From Variovorax sp. 770b2 (GTDB taxonomy: Bacteria > Pseudomonadota > Gammaproteobacteria > Burkholderiales > Burkholderiaceae_C): a stretch of 64,000 bases of DNA. The stretch spans positions 1,707,796-1,771,795 of the forward strand of contig NZ_FOXJ01000001.1 in assembly GCF_900115685.1 (NCBI RefSeq). Reading direction: 5' to 3'. Below the pieces are notes generated by a model. That model was not told where the DNA came from. It searched no databases and saw only the letters and a program-made list of their open reading frames with translations. Made by a program: the position numbers and the translations under genes. Shown here in pieces: positions 34,822 through 44,159 of this stretch; the stretch's first letter is position 1, and every line of letters starts with the position of its first letter.

Positions 34822-35788
34822 AGTGCACAAGCCCGGGCTTGCGACCAGCGTGCAGGACGCCGGCCGCCCCGGCTACTACAACCTGGGCATTCCGCTGTCG
34901 GGCGCGCTCGACCAGCAAGGCCTGGTGCTCGCGAACCTGCTGGTCGGCAACGACGAGGGCGCGGCCGTCATCGAAAGCACGCTGCTCGGGCCCGAGCTCC
35001 TGTTCGACGCGCCCGCGCTCGTGGCCGTCACCGGCGCCGACGCGAAGATCAAGCTCAACGGCAACGAGATGCCGCGCAACGAATCCTTCGCGGTGCAAGC
35101 CGGCGACAGGCTGGGCTTCGACTTCATGAAGCTGGGCGCGCGCATGTGCATCGCGGTGGCCGGCGGCATCGACGTGCCGCTGGTGCTGGGCAGCCGCTCG
35201 ACCTACGGGCTCGGCGCGTTCGGCGGCTTCAACGGCCGCAAGCTGATGGCCGGAGACAAGCTGCCGGTAGGCACGCCCTCTTCCATCGCCCGGCCGGGCC
35301 GCAAGGTCGATGCGGCATTGCTGCCGGTGCTTGCGAAGGAAGTGGCGTTGCGTGTGCTGCCGGGCATCTACTTTCACCGCCTGCAGGACGTGTCGGTGCA
35401 GAGCTTCTTCGCCGACACCTGGACCGTCGGGTCCGAGGCCGACCGCATCGGCTACCGCTACAAGAACGGAACGCCGCTGAAGTTCCTCGAGCGCAAGCCG
35501 CCGTTCGGCGCGGGCGACGACCCGTCGAACATCGTGGACGCGGGCTACCCCTACGGCTCCATCCAGGTGCCGGGCGGGCGCGAGCCGATCATCCTGCACC
35601 GCGATGCGGTCTCCGGTGGCGGCTACGCGATGGTCGGCACCGTGATCAGTGCCGACATGGACCTGATCGCCCAGATGCAGCCCAACCACAAGGCCCGCTT
35701 CGTCGAGGTCGACATGGCCCAGGCCCTCGAAGCACGCGCCGAGCGACGACGACGGCTCGATCGCCTGCGGGCCGCACTCGCGGCCTGA
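34811..35788 (+). CDS. pxpC: 5-oxoprolinase subunit C / biotin-dependent carboxyltransferase-family protein
   Basis: 325 residues. Start K-P-G-L-A-T-S-V-Q-D-A-G-R-P-G-Y and S-G-A-L-D, followed by A-V-A-G-G-I-D-V-P-L-V-L-G-S-R-S-T, are hallmarks of PxpC/allophanate hydrolase subunit 2 (AHS2). Overlaps the pxpB stop by 11 bp. Together with pxpA, pxpB and the biotin carboxylase pair it completes the likely ring-opening enzyme. Confidence 0.92.
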   Translation: MAIEVHKPGLATSVQDAGRPGYYNLGIPLSGALDQQGLVLANLLVGNDEGAAVIESTLLGPELLFDAPALVAVTGADAKIKLNGNEMPRNESFAVQAGDRLGFDFMKLGARMCIAVAGGIDVPLVLGSRSTYGLGAFGGFNGRKLMAGDKLPVGTPSSIARPGRKVDAALLPVLAKEVALRVLPGIYFHRLQDVSVQSFFADTWTVGSEADRIGYRYKNGTPLKFLERKPPFGAGDDPSNIVDAGYPYGSIQVPGGREPIILHRDAVSGGGYAMVGTVISADMDLIAQMQPNHKARFVEVDMAQALEARAERRRRLDRLRAALAA

Positions 35789-35836
35789 GTCACCCCTTTT
35801 CTTCTTTTTTTTCTGCTGTCACCCAAGGAGTTCTTC

Positions 35837-36919
35837 ATGAACAGTTCGCCCCTGCGCGTTTCTTTGCTCGTCGCCTCGCTCGCCGCCGCCATGCTGTGGC
35901 ACGGCCCTGCCTCCGCGGCCGACTGGTTCCCCTACAAGGCCGAGGCCACCGAGCCCGCCTTCTCGGCCGAGGGCAAGAAATCGCCCATCGACTACACGCC
36001 GCTCGCCAAGGCCTCGAAGAAGTGGGACATCTGCGTGTCGTTCCCGCACATGAAGGACGCCTACTGGCTCGGCGTGGACTACGGCGTGATCGAGGAAGCC
36101 CGGCGCCAGGGCGTGAAGCTGCAGGTGGCCGACGCGGGCGGCTACACCAACCTGGCCAAGCAGGTCTCGCAGATCGAGGACTGCGTGGCGCGCGGCGCCA
36201 ACGCGGTGATCATCGGCGCGATCTCGGGCGACGGCCTGAACAACGTCATCAAGGCCACCGCCGCGAAGAAGGTGCCGGTGATCGACCTGGTCAACGGCAT
36301 CAGCTCGCCGGACCTGTCGGCCAAGTCGCTCGTGTCGTTCTACACGATGGGCCAGTCGACCGGCGAGTACCTCGCGAAGAAGCACCCGGCCGGTTCGGCG
36401 CCGGTGAAGGTCGGCTGGTTCCCCGGCCCGGCTGGCGCCGGCTGGGTCGAGGCCGCGCACAAGGGCTTCATGGACGCGGTCAAAGGCAGCGCCGTGGTGG
36501 TGCTCGATCCGAAGTACGGCGACACCGGCAAGGAAGCGCAGAGCAAGCTGGTCGAAGACGTGCTGCAAGGCAACCCCGATCTCGCCTACGTGGCCGGCAC
36601 GGCAGTGACCGCCGAAGCCGCCACCGGCATCCTGCGTTCGCGCAACCTGGACAAGAAGGTGCAGGTGCTCTCGTTCTACATGACGCCGGGCGTCTACGAA
36701 GGCATCCAGAAGGGCCGCATCGTCGCCTCGCCGGCCGACTCGATGGTGATCCAGGGCCGCATCGCGGTCGACCAGGCGGTGCGCCTGCTGGAGAACAAGG
36801 ACGTGACGAAGCACGTCGGCCCGAAGATCTTCGTGGTCGACAGCAGCAACATCAAGACGGTGAAGCTCGATGACATCCTGCCGCCGCCGGGCTTCAAGCC
36901 GGTGTTCGAGGTCAAGTAA
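35837..36919 (+). CDS. TorT-like periplasmic substrate-binding protein of ABC transporter
   Basis: 360 residues with a Sec signal peptide (cleavage about 27, G-P-A-S-A-A-D-W) and a type-1 periplasmic binding fold (W-D-I-C-V-S-F-P-H-M-K-D-A-Y-W-L-G-V). It resembles TorT-type and sugar-type binding proteins. AAGGAG sits 7-12 bp before the ATG. It is directly followed by an ABC ATPase and permease, so it should capture the operon's substrate, here plausibly a lactam (inference from the catabolic genes on both sides). Confidence 0.88.
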   Translation: MNSSPLRVSLLVASLAAAMLWHGPASAADWFPYKAEATEPAFSAEGKKSPIDYTPLAKASKKWDICVSFPHMKDAYWLGVDYGVIEEARRQGVKLQVADAGGYTNLAKQVSQIEDCVARGANAVIIGAISGDGLNNVIKATAAKKVPVIDLVNGISSPDLSAKSLVSFYTMGQSTGEYLAKKHPAGSAPVKVGWFPGPAGAGWVEAAHKGFMDAVKGSAVVVLDPKYGDTGKEAQSKLVEDVLQGNPDLAYVAGTAVTAEAATGILRSRNLDKKVQVLSFYMTPGVYEGIQKGRIVASPADSMVIQGRIAVDQAVRLLENKDVTKHVGPKIFVVDSSNIKTVKLDDILPPPGFKPVFEVK

Positions 36920-36925
36920 GCCCTC

Positions 36926-38443
36926 ATGTCGTCGTTGATGCCTGCGCTCCTGCTGCAAACCATCGGCCTGGGCAAACGCTATCCGGGCGTGCTGGCGCTC
37001 GATGCGATGGATTTCGAACTGCGCGCCGGCGAGGTGCACGTGCTGTTCGGCGAGAACGGGGCCGGCAAGTCCACCCTGATCTCGCTGCTGGCGGGCGCCA
37101 ACACGCCCTCGGCCGGCGAGATCCGCATGCATGGCGAGCCTGTGCGCTTCTCGAACGTGCACGACGCCCGGCGCCACGGCATCAGCGCGGTGTTCCAGGA
37201 GTTCTCGCTGATCCCCACGCTCTCGGTGGCGCAGAACCTTAGCCTGGGCGAAGAGCCCTGCAAAGGCGGCCTGCTCGACCGTGCCGCGCTGCGCGAACGT
37301 GCCCGCGTCATGCTGGCCGACCTGGGCTTCGACATCGACGTCCATGCGCCCGTCTCGGGCCTCACGCGCGCGCAGCAACAGATGGTGGAGATCGCCAAGG
37401 GCCTGCGCGGCGAAGTGTCGGTGCTGATCCTGGACGAACCGACCGCCTCGCTGACCGACACCGAGACGCAGCGCCTGTTCGAACTGGTCGAGCGGCTCAA
37501 GGCGCGCGGCGTGGGCATCGTCTACATCTCGCACCGCATGCAGGAGATCGCGCGGATCGCCGACCGCATCACGGTGCTGCGCGACGGCCGCAAGGTCACG
37601 ACCTTGCCAGCCCATGGGACGAGCGCCGACCGGCTGATCGAGCTGATGAGCGGCCGGGCCATCGCGCAGATCTACCCGCACATCGCGGCCAGCCCCGGCG
37701 AGGTGGTGCTGCAGGTCCAGGGGCTGAGTTCGCCCAACGGCGTGCGCAACGCGAGCCTCACGGTGCGGCGCGGCGAAGTGGTCGGGCTCGCGGGCCTGGT
37801 GGGCTGCGGCAAGTCCGAGCTGTTCCGTGCGATCTACGGGCTCGATGCCGTGAGCGAAGGCCGGGTCCTGTTCAAGGGCCAGCCGCGCACTGGCGCGAAG
37901 GTGCGCCAACTGCTCGACGAAGGCCTGTTCTACCTGCCGCCGGACCGCAAGGGCGAAGGGCTGGTGCTGGGCTTCACGTCGCGCGCCAACATCACCCTGC
38001 CGCTGGTGCACGGGCCGTTGCGCGGCCGCGGCGGATGGCTGCGCAAGCGCCTCGGGCGCCGGCTCTCCACCGCCGCCGCCGAGCGCGTGGAGCTCGCGCC
38101 GCGCAACCTGGAGCGTCCGGTGGCGCTGCTGTCGGGCGGCAACCAGCAGAAGGTGCTGTTCGGCAAGGGCATGACGCGCGACGCCGCGCTCTACGTGTTC
38201 GACGAGCCCACGGTCGGCGTGGACGTCGGCACCCGCAGCGCGCTCTACCAGGTGATCAAGAAGCTCTGCGAAGGCGGCGCCGCGGTGGTCGTGATCTCGT
38301 CCGACCTGCCCGAGGTGCTGCACCTGAGCCACCGCGTCTACGTGATGTGCCGCGGCGAGATCGCCGGCGAGCTCGAGGGCGACGCGATCGGCGAGACCCC
38401 TGTGCTCAACCTGTTTTTCGGTTCCAGCGAAAGAAATCCATGA
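36926..38443 (+). CDS. ABC transporter ATP-binding protein, sugar-type double ATPase (RbsA-like)
   Basis: 505 residues with two fused ABC domains. First Walker A G-E-N-G-A-G-K-S (about 49-56), signature-like L-T-R-A-Q-Q-Q-M and Walker B V-L-I-L-D-E-P-T-A-S; second half has G-L-V-G-C-G-K-S, L-S-G-G-N-Q-Q-K and V-F-D-E-P-T-V-G-V-D. This is the RbsA/MglA layout of CUT2 importers. Stop overlaps the permease start (ATGA). Confidence 0.93.
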   Translation: MSSLMPALLLQTIGLGKRYPGVLALDAMDFELRAGEVHVLFGENGAGKSTLISLLAGANTPSAGEIRMHGEPVRFSNVHDARRHGISAVFQEFSLIPTLSVAQNLSLGEEPCKGGLLDRAALRERARVMLADLGFDIDVHAPVSGLTRAQQQMVEIAKGLRGEVSVLILDEPTASLTDTETQRLFELVERLKARGVGIVYISHRMQEIARIADRITVLRDGRKVTTLPAHGTSADRLIELMSGRAIAQIYPHIAASPGEVVLQVQGLSSPNGVRNASLTVRRGEVVGLAGLVGCGKSELFRAIYGLDAVSEGRVLFKGQPRTGAKVRQLLDEGLFYLPPDRKGEGLVLGFTSRANITLPLVHGPLRGRGGWLRKRLGRRLSTAAAERVELAPRNLERPVALLSGGNQQKVLFGKGMTRDAALYVFDEPTVGVDVGTRSALYQVIKKLCEGGAAVVVISSDLPEVLHLSHRVYVMCRGEIAGELEGDAIGETPVLNLFFGSSERNP

Positions 38444-39486
38444 CCCCGCCCTCCAACGCGACCGCCATGGCGGCGCCTGCCCCCGGCCCCGGCGGCCGCC
38501 TGCTCGGCCTGCTGCGCCACCTGTTCCTTCGCCTGGGCGTGCTGCCCTTCATGCTGGTGATCGCCTTCGTGGTGTTCAGCACGCTGTCCGACCAGTTCCT
38601 CACGGTGCAGAACCTGGTGAACCTGCTGCGCCAGTCGGTCTACCTGATCCTGGTGTCGATGGGCCAGATGCTCGCCCTCGTGACCGGCGGCTTCGACCTG
38701 TCGGTGGGCACCGTGATGGCGATCACCTCGGTGGTGTCCGCGCTCGCGATGCAATTTTTCGGCGCAGCCCTTCCCGATGCCACCTGGGTGGTCGTCGTCG
38801 CCGGCTGCGCCTGCGGGCTGCTCGCGGGGTTGACGGTGGGATTGATCAACGGCATCGGCGTGGCCTTCATCGGCGTCTCGCCCTTCATCGTGACGCTGGG
38901 CGTGCAGTCCATCGGCTTCGGCTTTGCGCTGTTCCTCACGGGCGGCGTGCCGGTGTCGGGCATGCCCGGCGAATTCAGCGAGCTGTTCGGCTTCGGCACG
39001 CTGCTGGGGGTGCCGATACCGATCCTGGTCACGGCCGTGTGCGTCGCCGGCATGGGCGTGCTCATGGGCCGCATGCCGACCGGCACGCACCTGCTGGCGG
39101 TGGGGGGCAATGCCAAGGCCGCGGCGCTCTCGGGCATCGACACCCGCCGCGTGCTGCTGATGGCCTACCTGCTGTGCGCGGGCCTGGCGGCCGTGAGCGG
39201 CCTTTTGCTGACAGCACGCGTGGAGACCGGCGAGGCCAACCTGGGCGGCACGGTGGCGCTCGAATCCATCGCCGCCTGCGTGATCGCGGGCGTGAGCCTG
39301 CGCGGCGGCATCGGCCGGGTGCCCAACGTGGTGATGGGCGCCATCTTCATCGGCCTGGTGCAGAACGGCATGAACCTGGCCAGCGTCGGCTCGTACCTGC
39401 AGATGGTGGTGCTGGGCGCGCTGCTGATCGTGGCCGTGGTCGCCGACCAGATCCGCCATCGCATGGTCGCACCGGGCAGCCACTGA
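38440..39486 (+). CDS. ABC transporter permease, CUT2/RbsC-like
   Basis: 348 residues, about 9-10 predicted helices. The conserved L-V-T-G-G-F-D-L-S-V-G-T-V-M block and G-I-D-T-R-R-V cytoplasmic loop identify an RbsC-type permease. It overlaps the ATPase gene by 4 bp and would form the membrane channel of the same importer. The GABA aminotransferase gene follows 34 bp downstream. Confidence 0.92.
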   Translation: MTPPSNATAMAAPAPGPGGRLLGLLRHLFLRLGVLPFMLVIAFVVFSTLSDQFLTVQNLVNLLRQSVYLILVSMGQMLALVTGGFDLSVGTVMAITSVVSALAMQFFGAALPDATWVVVVAGCACGLLAGLTVGLINGIGVAFIGVSPFIVTLGVQSIGFGFALFLTGGVPVSGMPGEFSELFGFGTLLGVPIPILVTAVCVAGMGVLMGRMPTGTHLLAVGGNAKAAALSGIDTRRVLLMAYLLCAGLAAVSGLLLTARVETGEANLGGTVALESIAACVIAGVSLRGGIGRVPNVVMGAIFIGLVQNGMNLASVGSYLQMVVLGALLIVAVVADQIRHRMVAPGSH

Positions 39487-39520
39487 GCGCCGCCAGACAA
39501 GACACAAGGAAGGAAATTTC

Positions 39521-40792
39521 ATGACGCTCAAGACCAACGCCGCCATCGACGCGCGGCGCATCGCCGCCACGCCGCGCGGCATCGGCATCGGCTTTCCGAT
39601 CTACGCGGAACGCGCGCTCAACGCCGAGCTCTGGGACGTGGAAGGCCGGCGCTACATCGACTTCGGCTCGGGCATCGCGGTGCTGAACACCGGCCACCGG
39701 CATCCGCGCGTGGTCGAGGCGATCCGCGCGCAGCTGGACCGCTTCACCCACACCGCCTACCAGGTGGTGCCCTACGAAAGCGTGGTGTCGCTGGCCGAGC
39801 GCCTCAACCGGCTGACCCCCGGCACCCATGCCAAGAAAACCGCCTTCTTCACGACGGGCGCCGAGGCGGTCGAGAACGCCATCAAGATCGCGCGTGCGGC
39901 CACGCGCCGCCCCGGCGTGATCGCGCTGGGCGGCGGCTTCCACGGCCGCACCTTCATGGGCATGGCACTCACCGGCAAGGTGGTGCCGTACAAGACGGGC
40001 TTTGGGCCCTTCCCGGGCAGCATCTTCCACGTGCCCGCGCCGATCGCGCTGCACGGCGTGTCGGTGGACGATTCGCTGCGCGCCATCGAGCAGCTGTTCA
40101 AGGCCGACATCGAGCCTGAACAGGTGGCCGCGATCATCCTGGAGCCGGTGCAGGGCGAAGGCGGCTTCTACGCGGCGCCGCCCGAGTTCATGCGCGCGCT
40201 GCGCAGGATCTGCGACCGCCACGGCATCCTGCTGATCGCCGACGAGATCCAGACCGGCTTCGGCCGCACCGGCAAGTGGTTCGCCATGGACCACTACGAC
40301 GTGGTACCCGACCTCATGACCATGGCCAAGAGCCTGGCCGGCGGCACGCCGTTGTCGGCCGTCTGCGGCCGCGCCGAGATCATGGATGCGCCCGCGCCGG
40401 GCGGGCTCGGCGGCACCTACGCCGCCAATGCACTGGCCATCGCCTCCGCGCATGCGGTGCTCGACGTGATCGAGGAAGAAAAGCTCTGCGAGCGCGCGCA
40501 GCAACTGGGCGACCGGCTCAAGGCGCGCCTGGAAGCCCTGCGCGCGAAGGTGCCGCAGATCTGCGACGTGCGCGGCCTCGGGGCCATGGTGGCGGTCGAG
40601 TTCGCCGGAGCCGACGGCGCGCCCGACCCCGCCTTCACGAAAGAGGTGCAAACCCGGGCGCGCGACGCGGGTTTGCTGCTGCTGACTTGCGGCGTGCATG
40701 CCAATGTGGTCCGCTTCCTCTTCCCGTTGACCATCGAGGATGCGGTGCTCGAGGAAGGCCTGGACATCCTCGCTGCCGCCCTCCAAGCCTGA
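39521..40792 (+). CDS. gabT: 4-aminobutyrate--2-oxoglutarate aminotransferase
   Basis: 423 residues, full-length class III PLP aminotransferase. Motifs: [33 protein letters not shown], and the PLP-binding Lys in [21 protein letters not shown] precedes the ATG. Converts GABA to succinate semialdehyde; pairing with the next gene (SSADH) gives a complete route to succinate. A related 5-aminovalerate substrate cannot be excluded from sequence alone. Confidence 0.92.
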   Translation: MTLKTNAAIDARRIAATPRGIGIGFPIYAERALNAELWDVEGRRYIDFGSGIAVLNTGHRHPRVVEAIRAQLDRFTHTAYQVVPYESVVSLAERLNRLTPGTHAKKTAFFTTGAEAVENAIKIARAATRRPGVIALGGGFHGRTFMGMALTGKVVPYKTGFGPFPGSIFHVPAPIALHGVSVDDSLRAIEQLFKADIEPEQVAAIILEPVQGEGGFYAAPPEFMRALRRICDRHGILLIADEIQTGFGRTGKWFAMDHYDVVPDLMTMAKSLAGGTPLSAVCGRAEIMDAPAPGGLGGTYAANALAIASAHAVLDVIEEEKLCERAQQLGDRLKARLEALRAKVPQICDVRGLGAMVAVEFAGADGAPDPAFTKEVQTRARDAGLLLLTCGVHANVVRFLFPLTIEDAVLEEGLDILAAALQA

Positions 40793-40801
40793 GACGAACC
40801 C

Positions 40802-42265
40802 ATGCCCCTGAAGCTCAAAGACCCGACCCTGCTGCGCCAGCAGGCCTACATTGCCGGCGCCTGGGTGAATGCCGACGACGGCACCACCGTGGCCGTCACC
40901 AACCCCGCCAACGGCGAGCAGATCGGCACCGTGCCGATGTGCGGCACCGAGGAGACCGTGCGCGCCATCGCCGCCGCCGAAGTCGCGCAACGCGCGTGGG
41001 CCAAGGTGCCCGCCAAGGAACGCTCGGCGATCCTGCGCAAGCTCAACGACCTGATGCTGGCGAATGTCGATGACCTCGCGCTCATCATGACCACCGAGCA
41101 GGGCAAACCGATGGCCGAGAGCCGCGGCGAGATCGCCTATGCCGCCTCGTTCATCGAATGGTTCGCGGAAGAAGCACGCCGCGTCTATGGCGACACCATT
41201 CCCGCACCGCAGGCCGACCGCCGCATCCTCGCGCTCAAGCAACCGGTGGGCGTCACGGCCGCGATCACGCCGTGGAACTTCCCGACCGCCATGCTCACGC
41301 GCAAGGCCGGCCCCGCGCTCGCGGCCGGCTGCGCCATGGTGGTCAAGCCCGCCACGCAGACGCCGTTCTCCGCGCTCGCCTTCGCCGAACTGGCCGGACG
41401 TGCCGGCGTGCCCAAGGGCCTCTTGTCGGTGCTCACCGGCTCGGCCAGCAAGATCGGCGGCGAAATGACGCGCAGCCCCATCGTGCGCAAGCTCACCTTC
41501 ACCGGCTCCACCGAGGTGGGCCGCACGCTGATGAAGCAATCGGCCGACACCATCAAGAAGCTCTCGCTCGAACTGGGCGGCAACGCGCCCTTCATCGTGT
41601 TCGACGATGCGGACATCGACGCCGCCGTCGAAGGCGCGATGGTCTCCAAGTACCGCAACACCGGCCAGACCTGCGTGTGCGCGAACCGCATCTACGTGCA
41701 GCGCGGCGTGCTCCAAGCCTTCACGCAGAAGCTGGTGGCCAAGGTGAACGCGCTCAAGGTGGGCGACGGCACCGAGCCCGGCGTGACGCAGGGCCCGCTG
41801 ATCGACGCCAAGGCGGTCGAGAAGATCGAGGAGCACGTGGCCGATGCGATCGCCAAGGGCGGCAAGGTGCTCGCGGGCGGCAAGCGCCACACGCTGGGCG
41901 GCCTGTTCTACGAACCCACGGTGATCGGCGGCGCGACGGCCGGCATGCTGTTCGCGCGAGAAGAGACATTCGGACCGCTCGCCCCCATCTTCGCGTTCGA
42001 CACCGAGGAAGAAGCCATCGCCGCCGCCAACGACACCGAGTTCGGCCTGGCCGCGTACTTCTACGCGCGCGACATCGGCCGCATCATGCGCGTGGCCGAG
42101 GCGCTGGAGTCGGGCATCGTGGGCGTGAACACCGGGCTGGTCTCCACGGCCGAGGCACCCTTCGGCGGCGTGAAGCAGTCGGGCCTCGGTCGCGAAGGTT
42201 CCAAGTACGGGCTCGACGACTTCCTCGAGGTGAAGTACGTGTGCCTCGCGGGGCTGGACAAGTGA
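40802..42265 (+). CDS. gabD: Succinate-semialdehyde dehydrogenase
   Basis: 487 residues. Aldehyde dehydrogenase motifs: P-W-N-F-P, S-T-E-V-G-R, L-E-L-G-G-N-A-P-F with catalytic Glu, and Cys in G-Q-T-C-V-C-A-N-R. The G-Q-T-C-V-C-A-N-R context and adjacency to gabT indicate succinate-semialdehyde dehydrogenase; NAD versus NADP preference is not evident. Last gene of the plus-strand catabolic unit; convergent with ogt 4 bp away. Confidence 0.93.
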   Translation: MPLKLKDPTLLRQQAYIAGAWVNADDGTTVAVTNPANGEQIGTVPMCGTEETVRAIAAAEVAQRAWAKVPAKERSAILRKLNDLMLANVDDLALIMTTEQGKPMAESRGEIAYAASFIEWFAEEARRVYGDTIPAPQADRRILALKQPVGVTAAITPWNFPTAMLTRKAGPALAAGCAMVVKPATQTPFSALAFAELAGRAGVPKGLLSVLTGSASKIGGEMTRSPIVRKLTFTGSTEVGRTLMKQSADTIKKLSLELGGNAPFIVFDDADIDAAVEGAMVSKYRNTGQTCVCANRIYVQRGVLQAFTQKLVAKVNALKVGDGTEPGVTQGPLIDAKAVEKIEEHVADAIAKGGKVLAGGKRHTLGGLFYEPTVIGGATAGMLFAREETFGPLAPIFAFDTEEEAIAAANDTEFGLAAYFYARDIGRIMRVAEALESGIVGVNTGLVSTAEAPFGGVKQSGLGREGSKYGLDDFLEVKYVCLAGLDK

Positions 42266-42269
42266 TCCG

Positions 42270-42839
42270 CTAGAAGAGCGACGCCATGCCGTTCGGCCGC
42301 GCGTCTTCGATGCCGAGCATGCGCAGCTTGGTCAACGCACCCCCGCCCGCCGAGAACCCGCCGGGCTTGTTGCCCGCGGCGAGCACCCGATGGCAAGGCA
42401 CCACCGGCGCGAAGGGGTTGTGGCCCATGGCCTGCCCCACGGCACGCGAGAGGCCCTTGTCGCCGAGCGCTTCCGCGATCTCGCCGTAGGTGCGCGTCTG
42501 CCCCGGCGGAATGCTTCGTGCGACGGCGTAGATGCGCTGGTGAAACTCCGACACGCCGCGCATGTCGAGCACGATGTGGTTCAGGTCGTCGTGCACGCCC
42601 TGCAGCAGGCCCTGGATCGCGGCGATGGCGTGTTGTGCCATGCCGTTCGGCGGCCCTTCGTGCAGGTCCGGAAAGCGCCGCCGCATGCGTGCGCGCGTCG
42701 CCGGCTCGCCCTCGTCGGCGGGCAGTTGCACGCCGACCAGCCCGCGCGGCCCCCAGGCCAGCGCGCACATGCCGATGGTGGTCTCGAACAGCGCGAAGCC
42801 GTCGTCCATCGCTGGCGCGGTGGTGTCTTGTTCCGTCAT
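42270..42839 (-). CDS. ogt: Methylated-DNA--protein-cysteine S-methyltransferase
   Basis: 189 residues. The active-site segment P-C-H-R-V, preceded by M-G-H-N-P-F-A-P-V-V and followed by G-F-S-A-G-G, is diagnostic of O6-alkylguanine-DNA alkyltransferase (Ogt/AdaB). It transfers alkyl groups from guanine to the active Cys once. Its N-terminal half is degenerate, as is usual. The ATG overlaps the upstream MFS stop, so it is made in tandem with that transporter. Confidence 0.92.
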   Translation of the reverse strand: MTEQDTTAPAMDDGFALFETTIGMCALAWGPRGLVGVQLPADEGEPATRARMRRRFPDLHEGPPNGMAQHAIAAIQGLLQGVHDDLNHIVLDMRGVSEFHQRIYAVARSIPPGQTRTYGEIAEALGDKGLSRAVGQAMGHNPFAPVVPCHRVLAAGNKPGGFSAGGGALTKLRMLGIEDARPNGMASLF

Positions 42840-44080
42840 CCGGTCTCCTTCAGCGCATGCTGGCGCGATGCCAGCACCGCCCCGAGCCAAAGCGCGATCG
42901 CCGAAGCCACCAGCCCGCGCGCGAGGCCGCCCGGGCCGTCCGAGATCCAGCCCGTCACCGTCGGCCCGACGATCTGCCCGAGCGCGAAGACGATGGTGAA
43001 CAGGCTGATGCCCTGCGCCCAGCGTGCCGGCGGCAGGTTGTGGCGCACCAGCGCGGTGGTCGAGGCCACCACCGACAAAAACACGCCGCCGAACAGCACG
43101 CCCGAGGCCAGCGCCACCGGCGCCGAGGAGCTCAACACCGGCAGCAGCGTGGCCACGCCGAGCAGCCCGTTCAGCAGCGCCTGCGGCTGGCCGCCGCGGT
43201 AGCGGTCGAGCAGCCCGGCCCACAACCGCGACGAGGCCACGCAGGCGATGCCCAGCAAGGCATAGAACAAGGTGACGAAGCCGGCGCTGGCGCCCTGCTC
43301 CCGCAGCAGCGCGATCACGAAGGTCATGTAGCCGATGTAACCCATGCCGAACAGCGCGTAGCCCGCGAGCGCCCAACCGAATTGACGCACTGCGGCCGGC
43401 TCTGCCGCGGACGCGGCGGTGGCCGCTGCCGATGGCGTTGCCGCAGCCGGCCGGTCCGGCATCGCGCGTGCGGCCCAGGCCAGCAGGCAGGTCGCAGCGG
43501 CGCTCGCGAGCGCCAGCGCCCACCACGCCCAGGTCCACCCATGCGGCACGCCGGACGCCGAGCGCAGAACCTGCGGCACGAGCAGCGCCGACAACAGGAT
43601 GCCGAAACCGGTGCCGCCGTAATAGATGCCCAGAAGCAGCCCACCACGCGCGGCCCCGCCTCGTGCATCCGCGTCACCGAGCCGTGCGGCCAGCAGCCCG
43701 CCCGCCACGAACACCCAGGCGCTGGCCACGCCGGCCAGCAGGCGCTGCAGGAGCAAGGCCGGCGCGTCGGTCACGAAGCCGCTGCCCGCCATGAACACGC
43801 TGGCCAGCACGGCACCGACGACCAGGAGCCGCGTCACGCCGAAGCGCCGCATCAGTGCCGGCGTGACCAGCGCACCGGCCAGGTAGCCGACCGCGTTGGC
43901 CGTGTTCATGCCGCCGGCCAGCGCGTAGCTCCAGCCGAGGTCGGCGCGCATCGGCGGCAGCAGCAATGCGTAGGCGAAGCGGGTGATGCCGAGCGACACG
44001 GCCGCGCCCATCGAAAGCGCAAACGCAAGACGCAGCGTGGGCTGCGCGGGCGCGGTGGAGGAAGTGAACGTGGTCGTCAT
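42836..44080 (-). CDS. YbfB/YjiJ-family MFS transporter
   Basis: 414 residues, 12 helices. Helix 1 motif S-L-G-I-T-R-F-A-Y-A-L-L-L-P-P-M and the N-T-A-N-A-V-G-Y-L-A-G segment mark the YbfB/YjiJ branch of MFS, whose substrates are unknown. Coupled to ogt downstream by ATGA overlap. Confidence 0.88.
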   Translation of the reverse strand: MTTTFTSSTAPAQPTLRLAFALSMGAAVSLGITRFAYALLLPPMRADLGWSYALAGGMNTANAVGYLAGALVTPALMRRFGVTRLLVVGAVLASVFMAGSGFVTDAPALLLQRLLAGVASAWVFVAGGLLAARLGDADARGGAARGGLLLGIYYGGTGFGILLSALLVPQVLRSASGVPHGWTWAWWALALASAAATCLLAWAARAMPDRPAAATPSAAATAASAAEPAAVRQFGWALAGYALFGMGYIGYMTFVIALLREQGASAGFVTLFYALLGIACVASSRLWAGLLDRYRGGQPQALLNGLLGVATLLPVLSSSAPVALASGVLFGGVFLSVVASTTALVRHNLPPARWAQGISLFTIVFALGQIVGPTVTGWISDGPGGLARGLVASAIALWLGAVLASRQHALKETG

Positions 44081-44159
44081 CGGATCGGGGTGGCGCGCCC
44101 ATTCTGCGGCAGCCCGCGCGATCCTGCCCGCGGGCCAGCCGGTTTACCGTGTCACCGAA

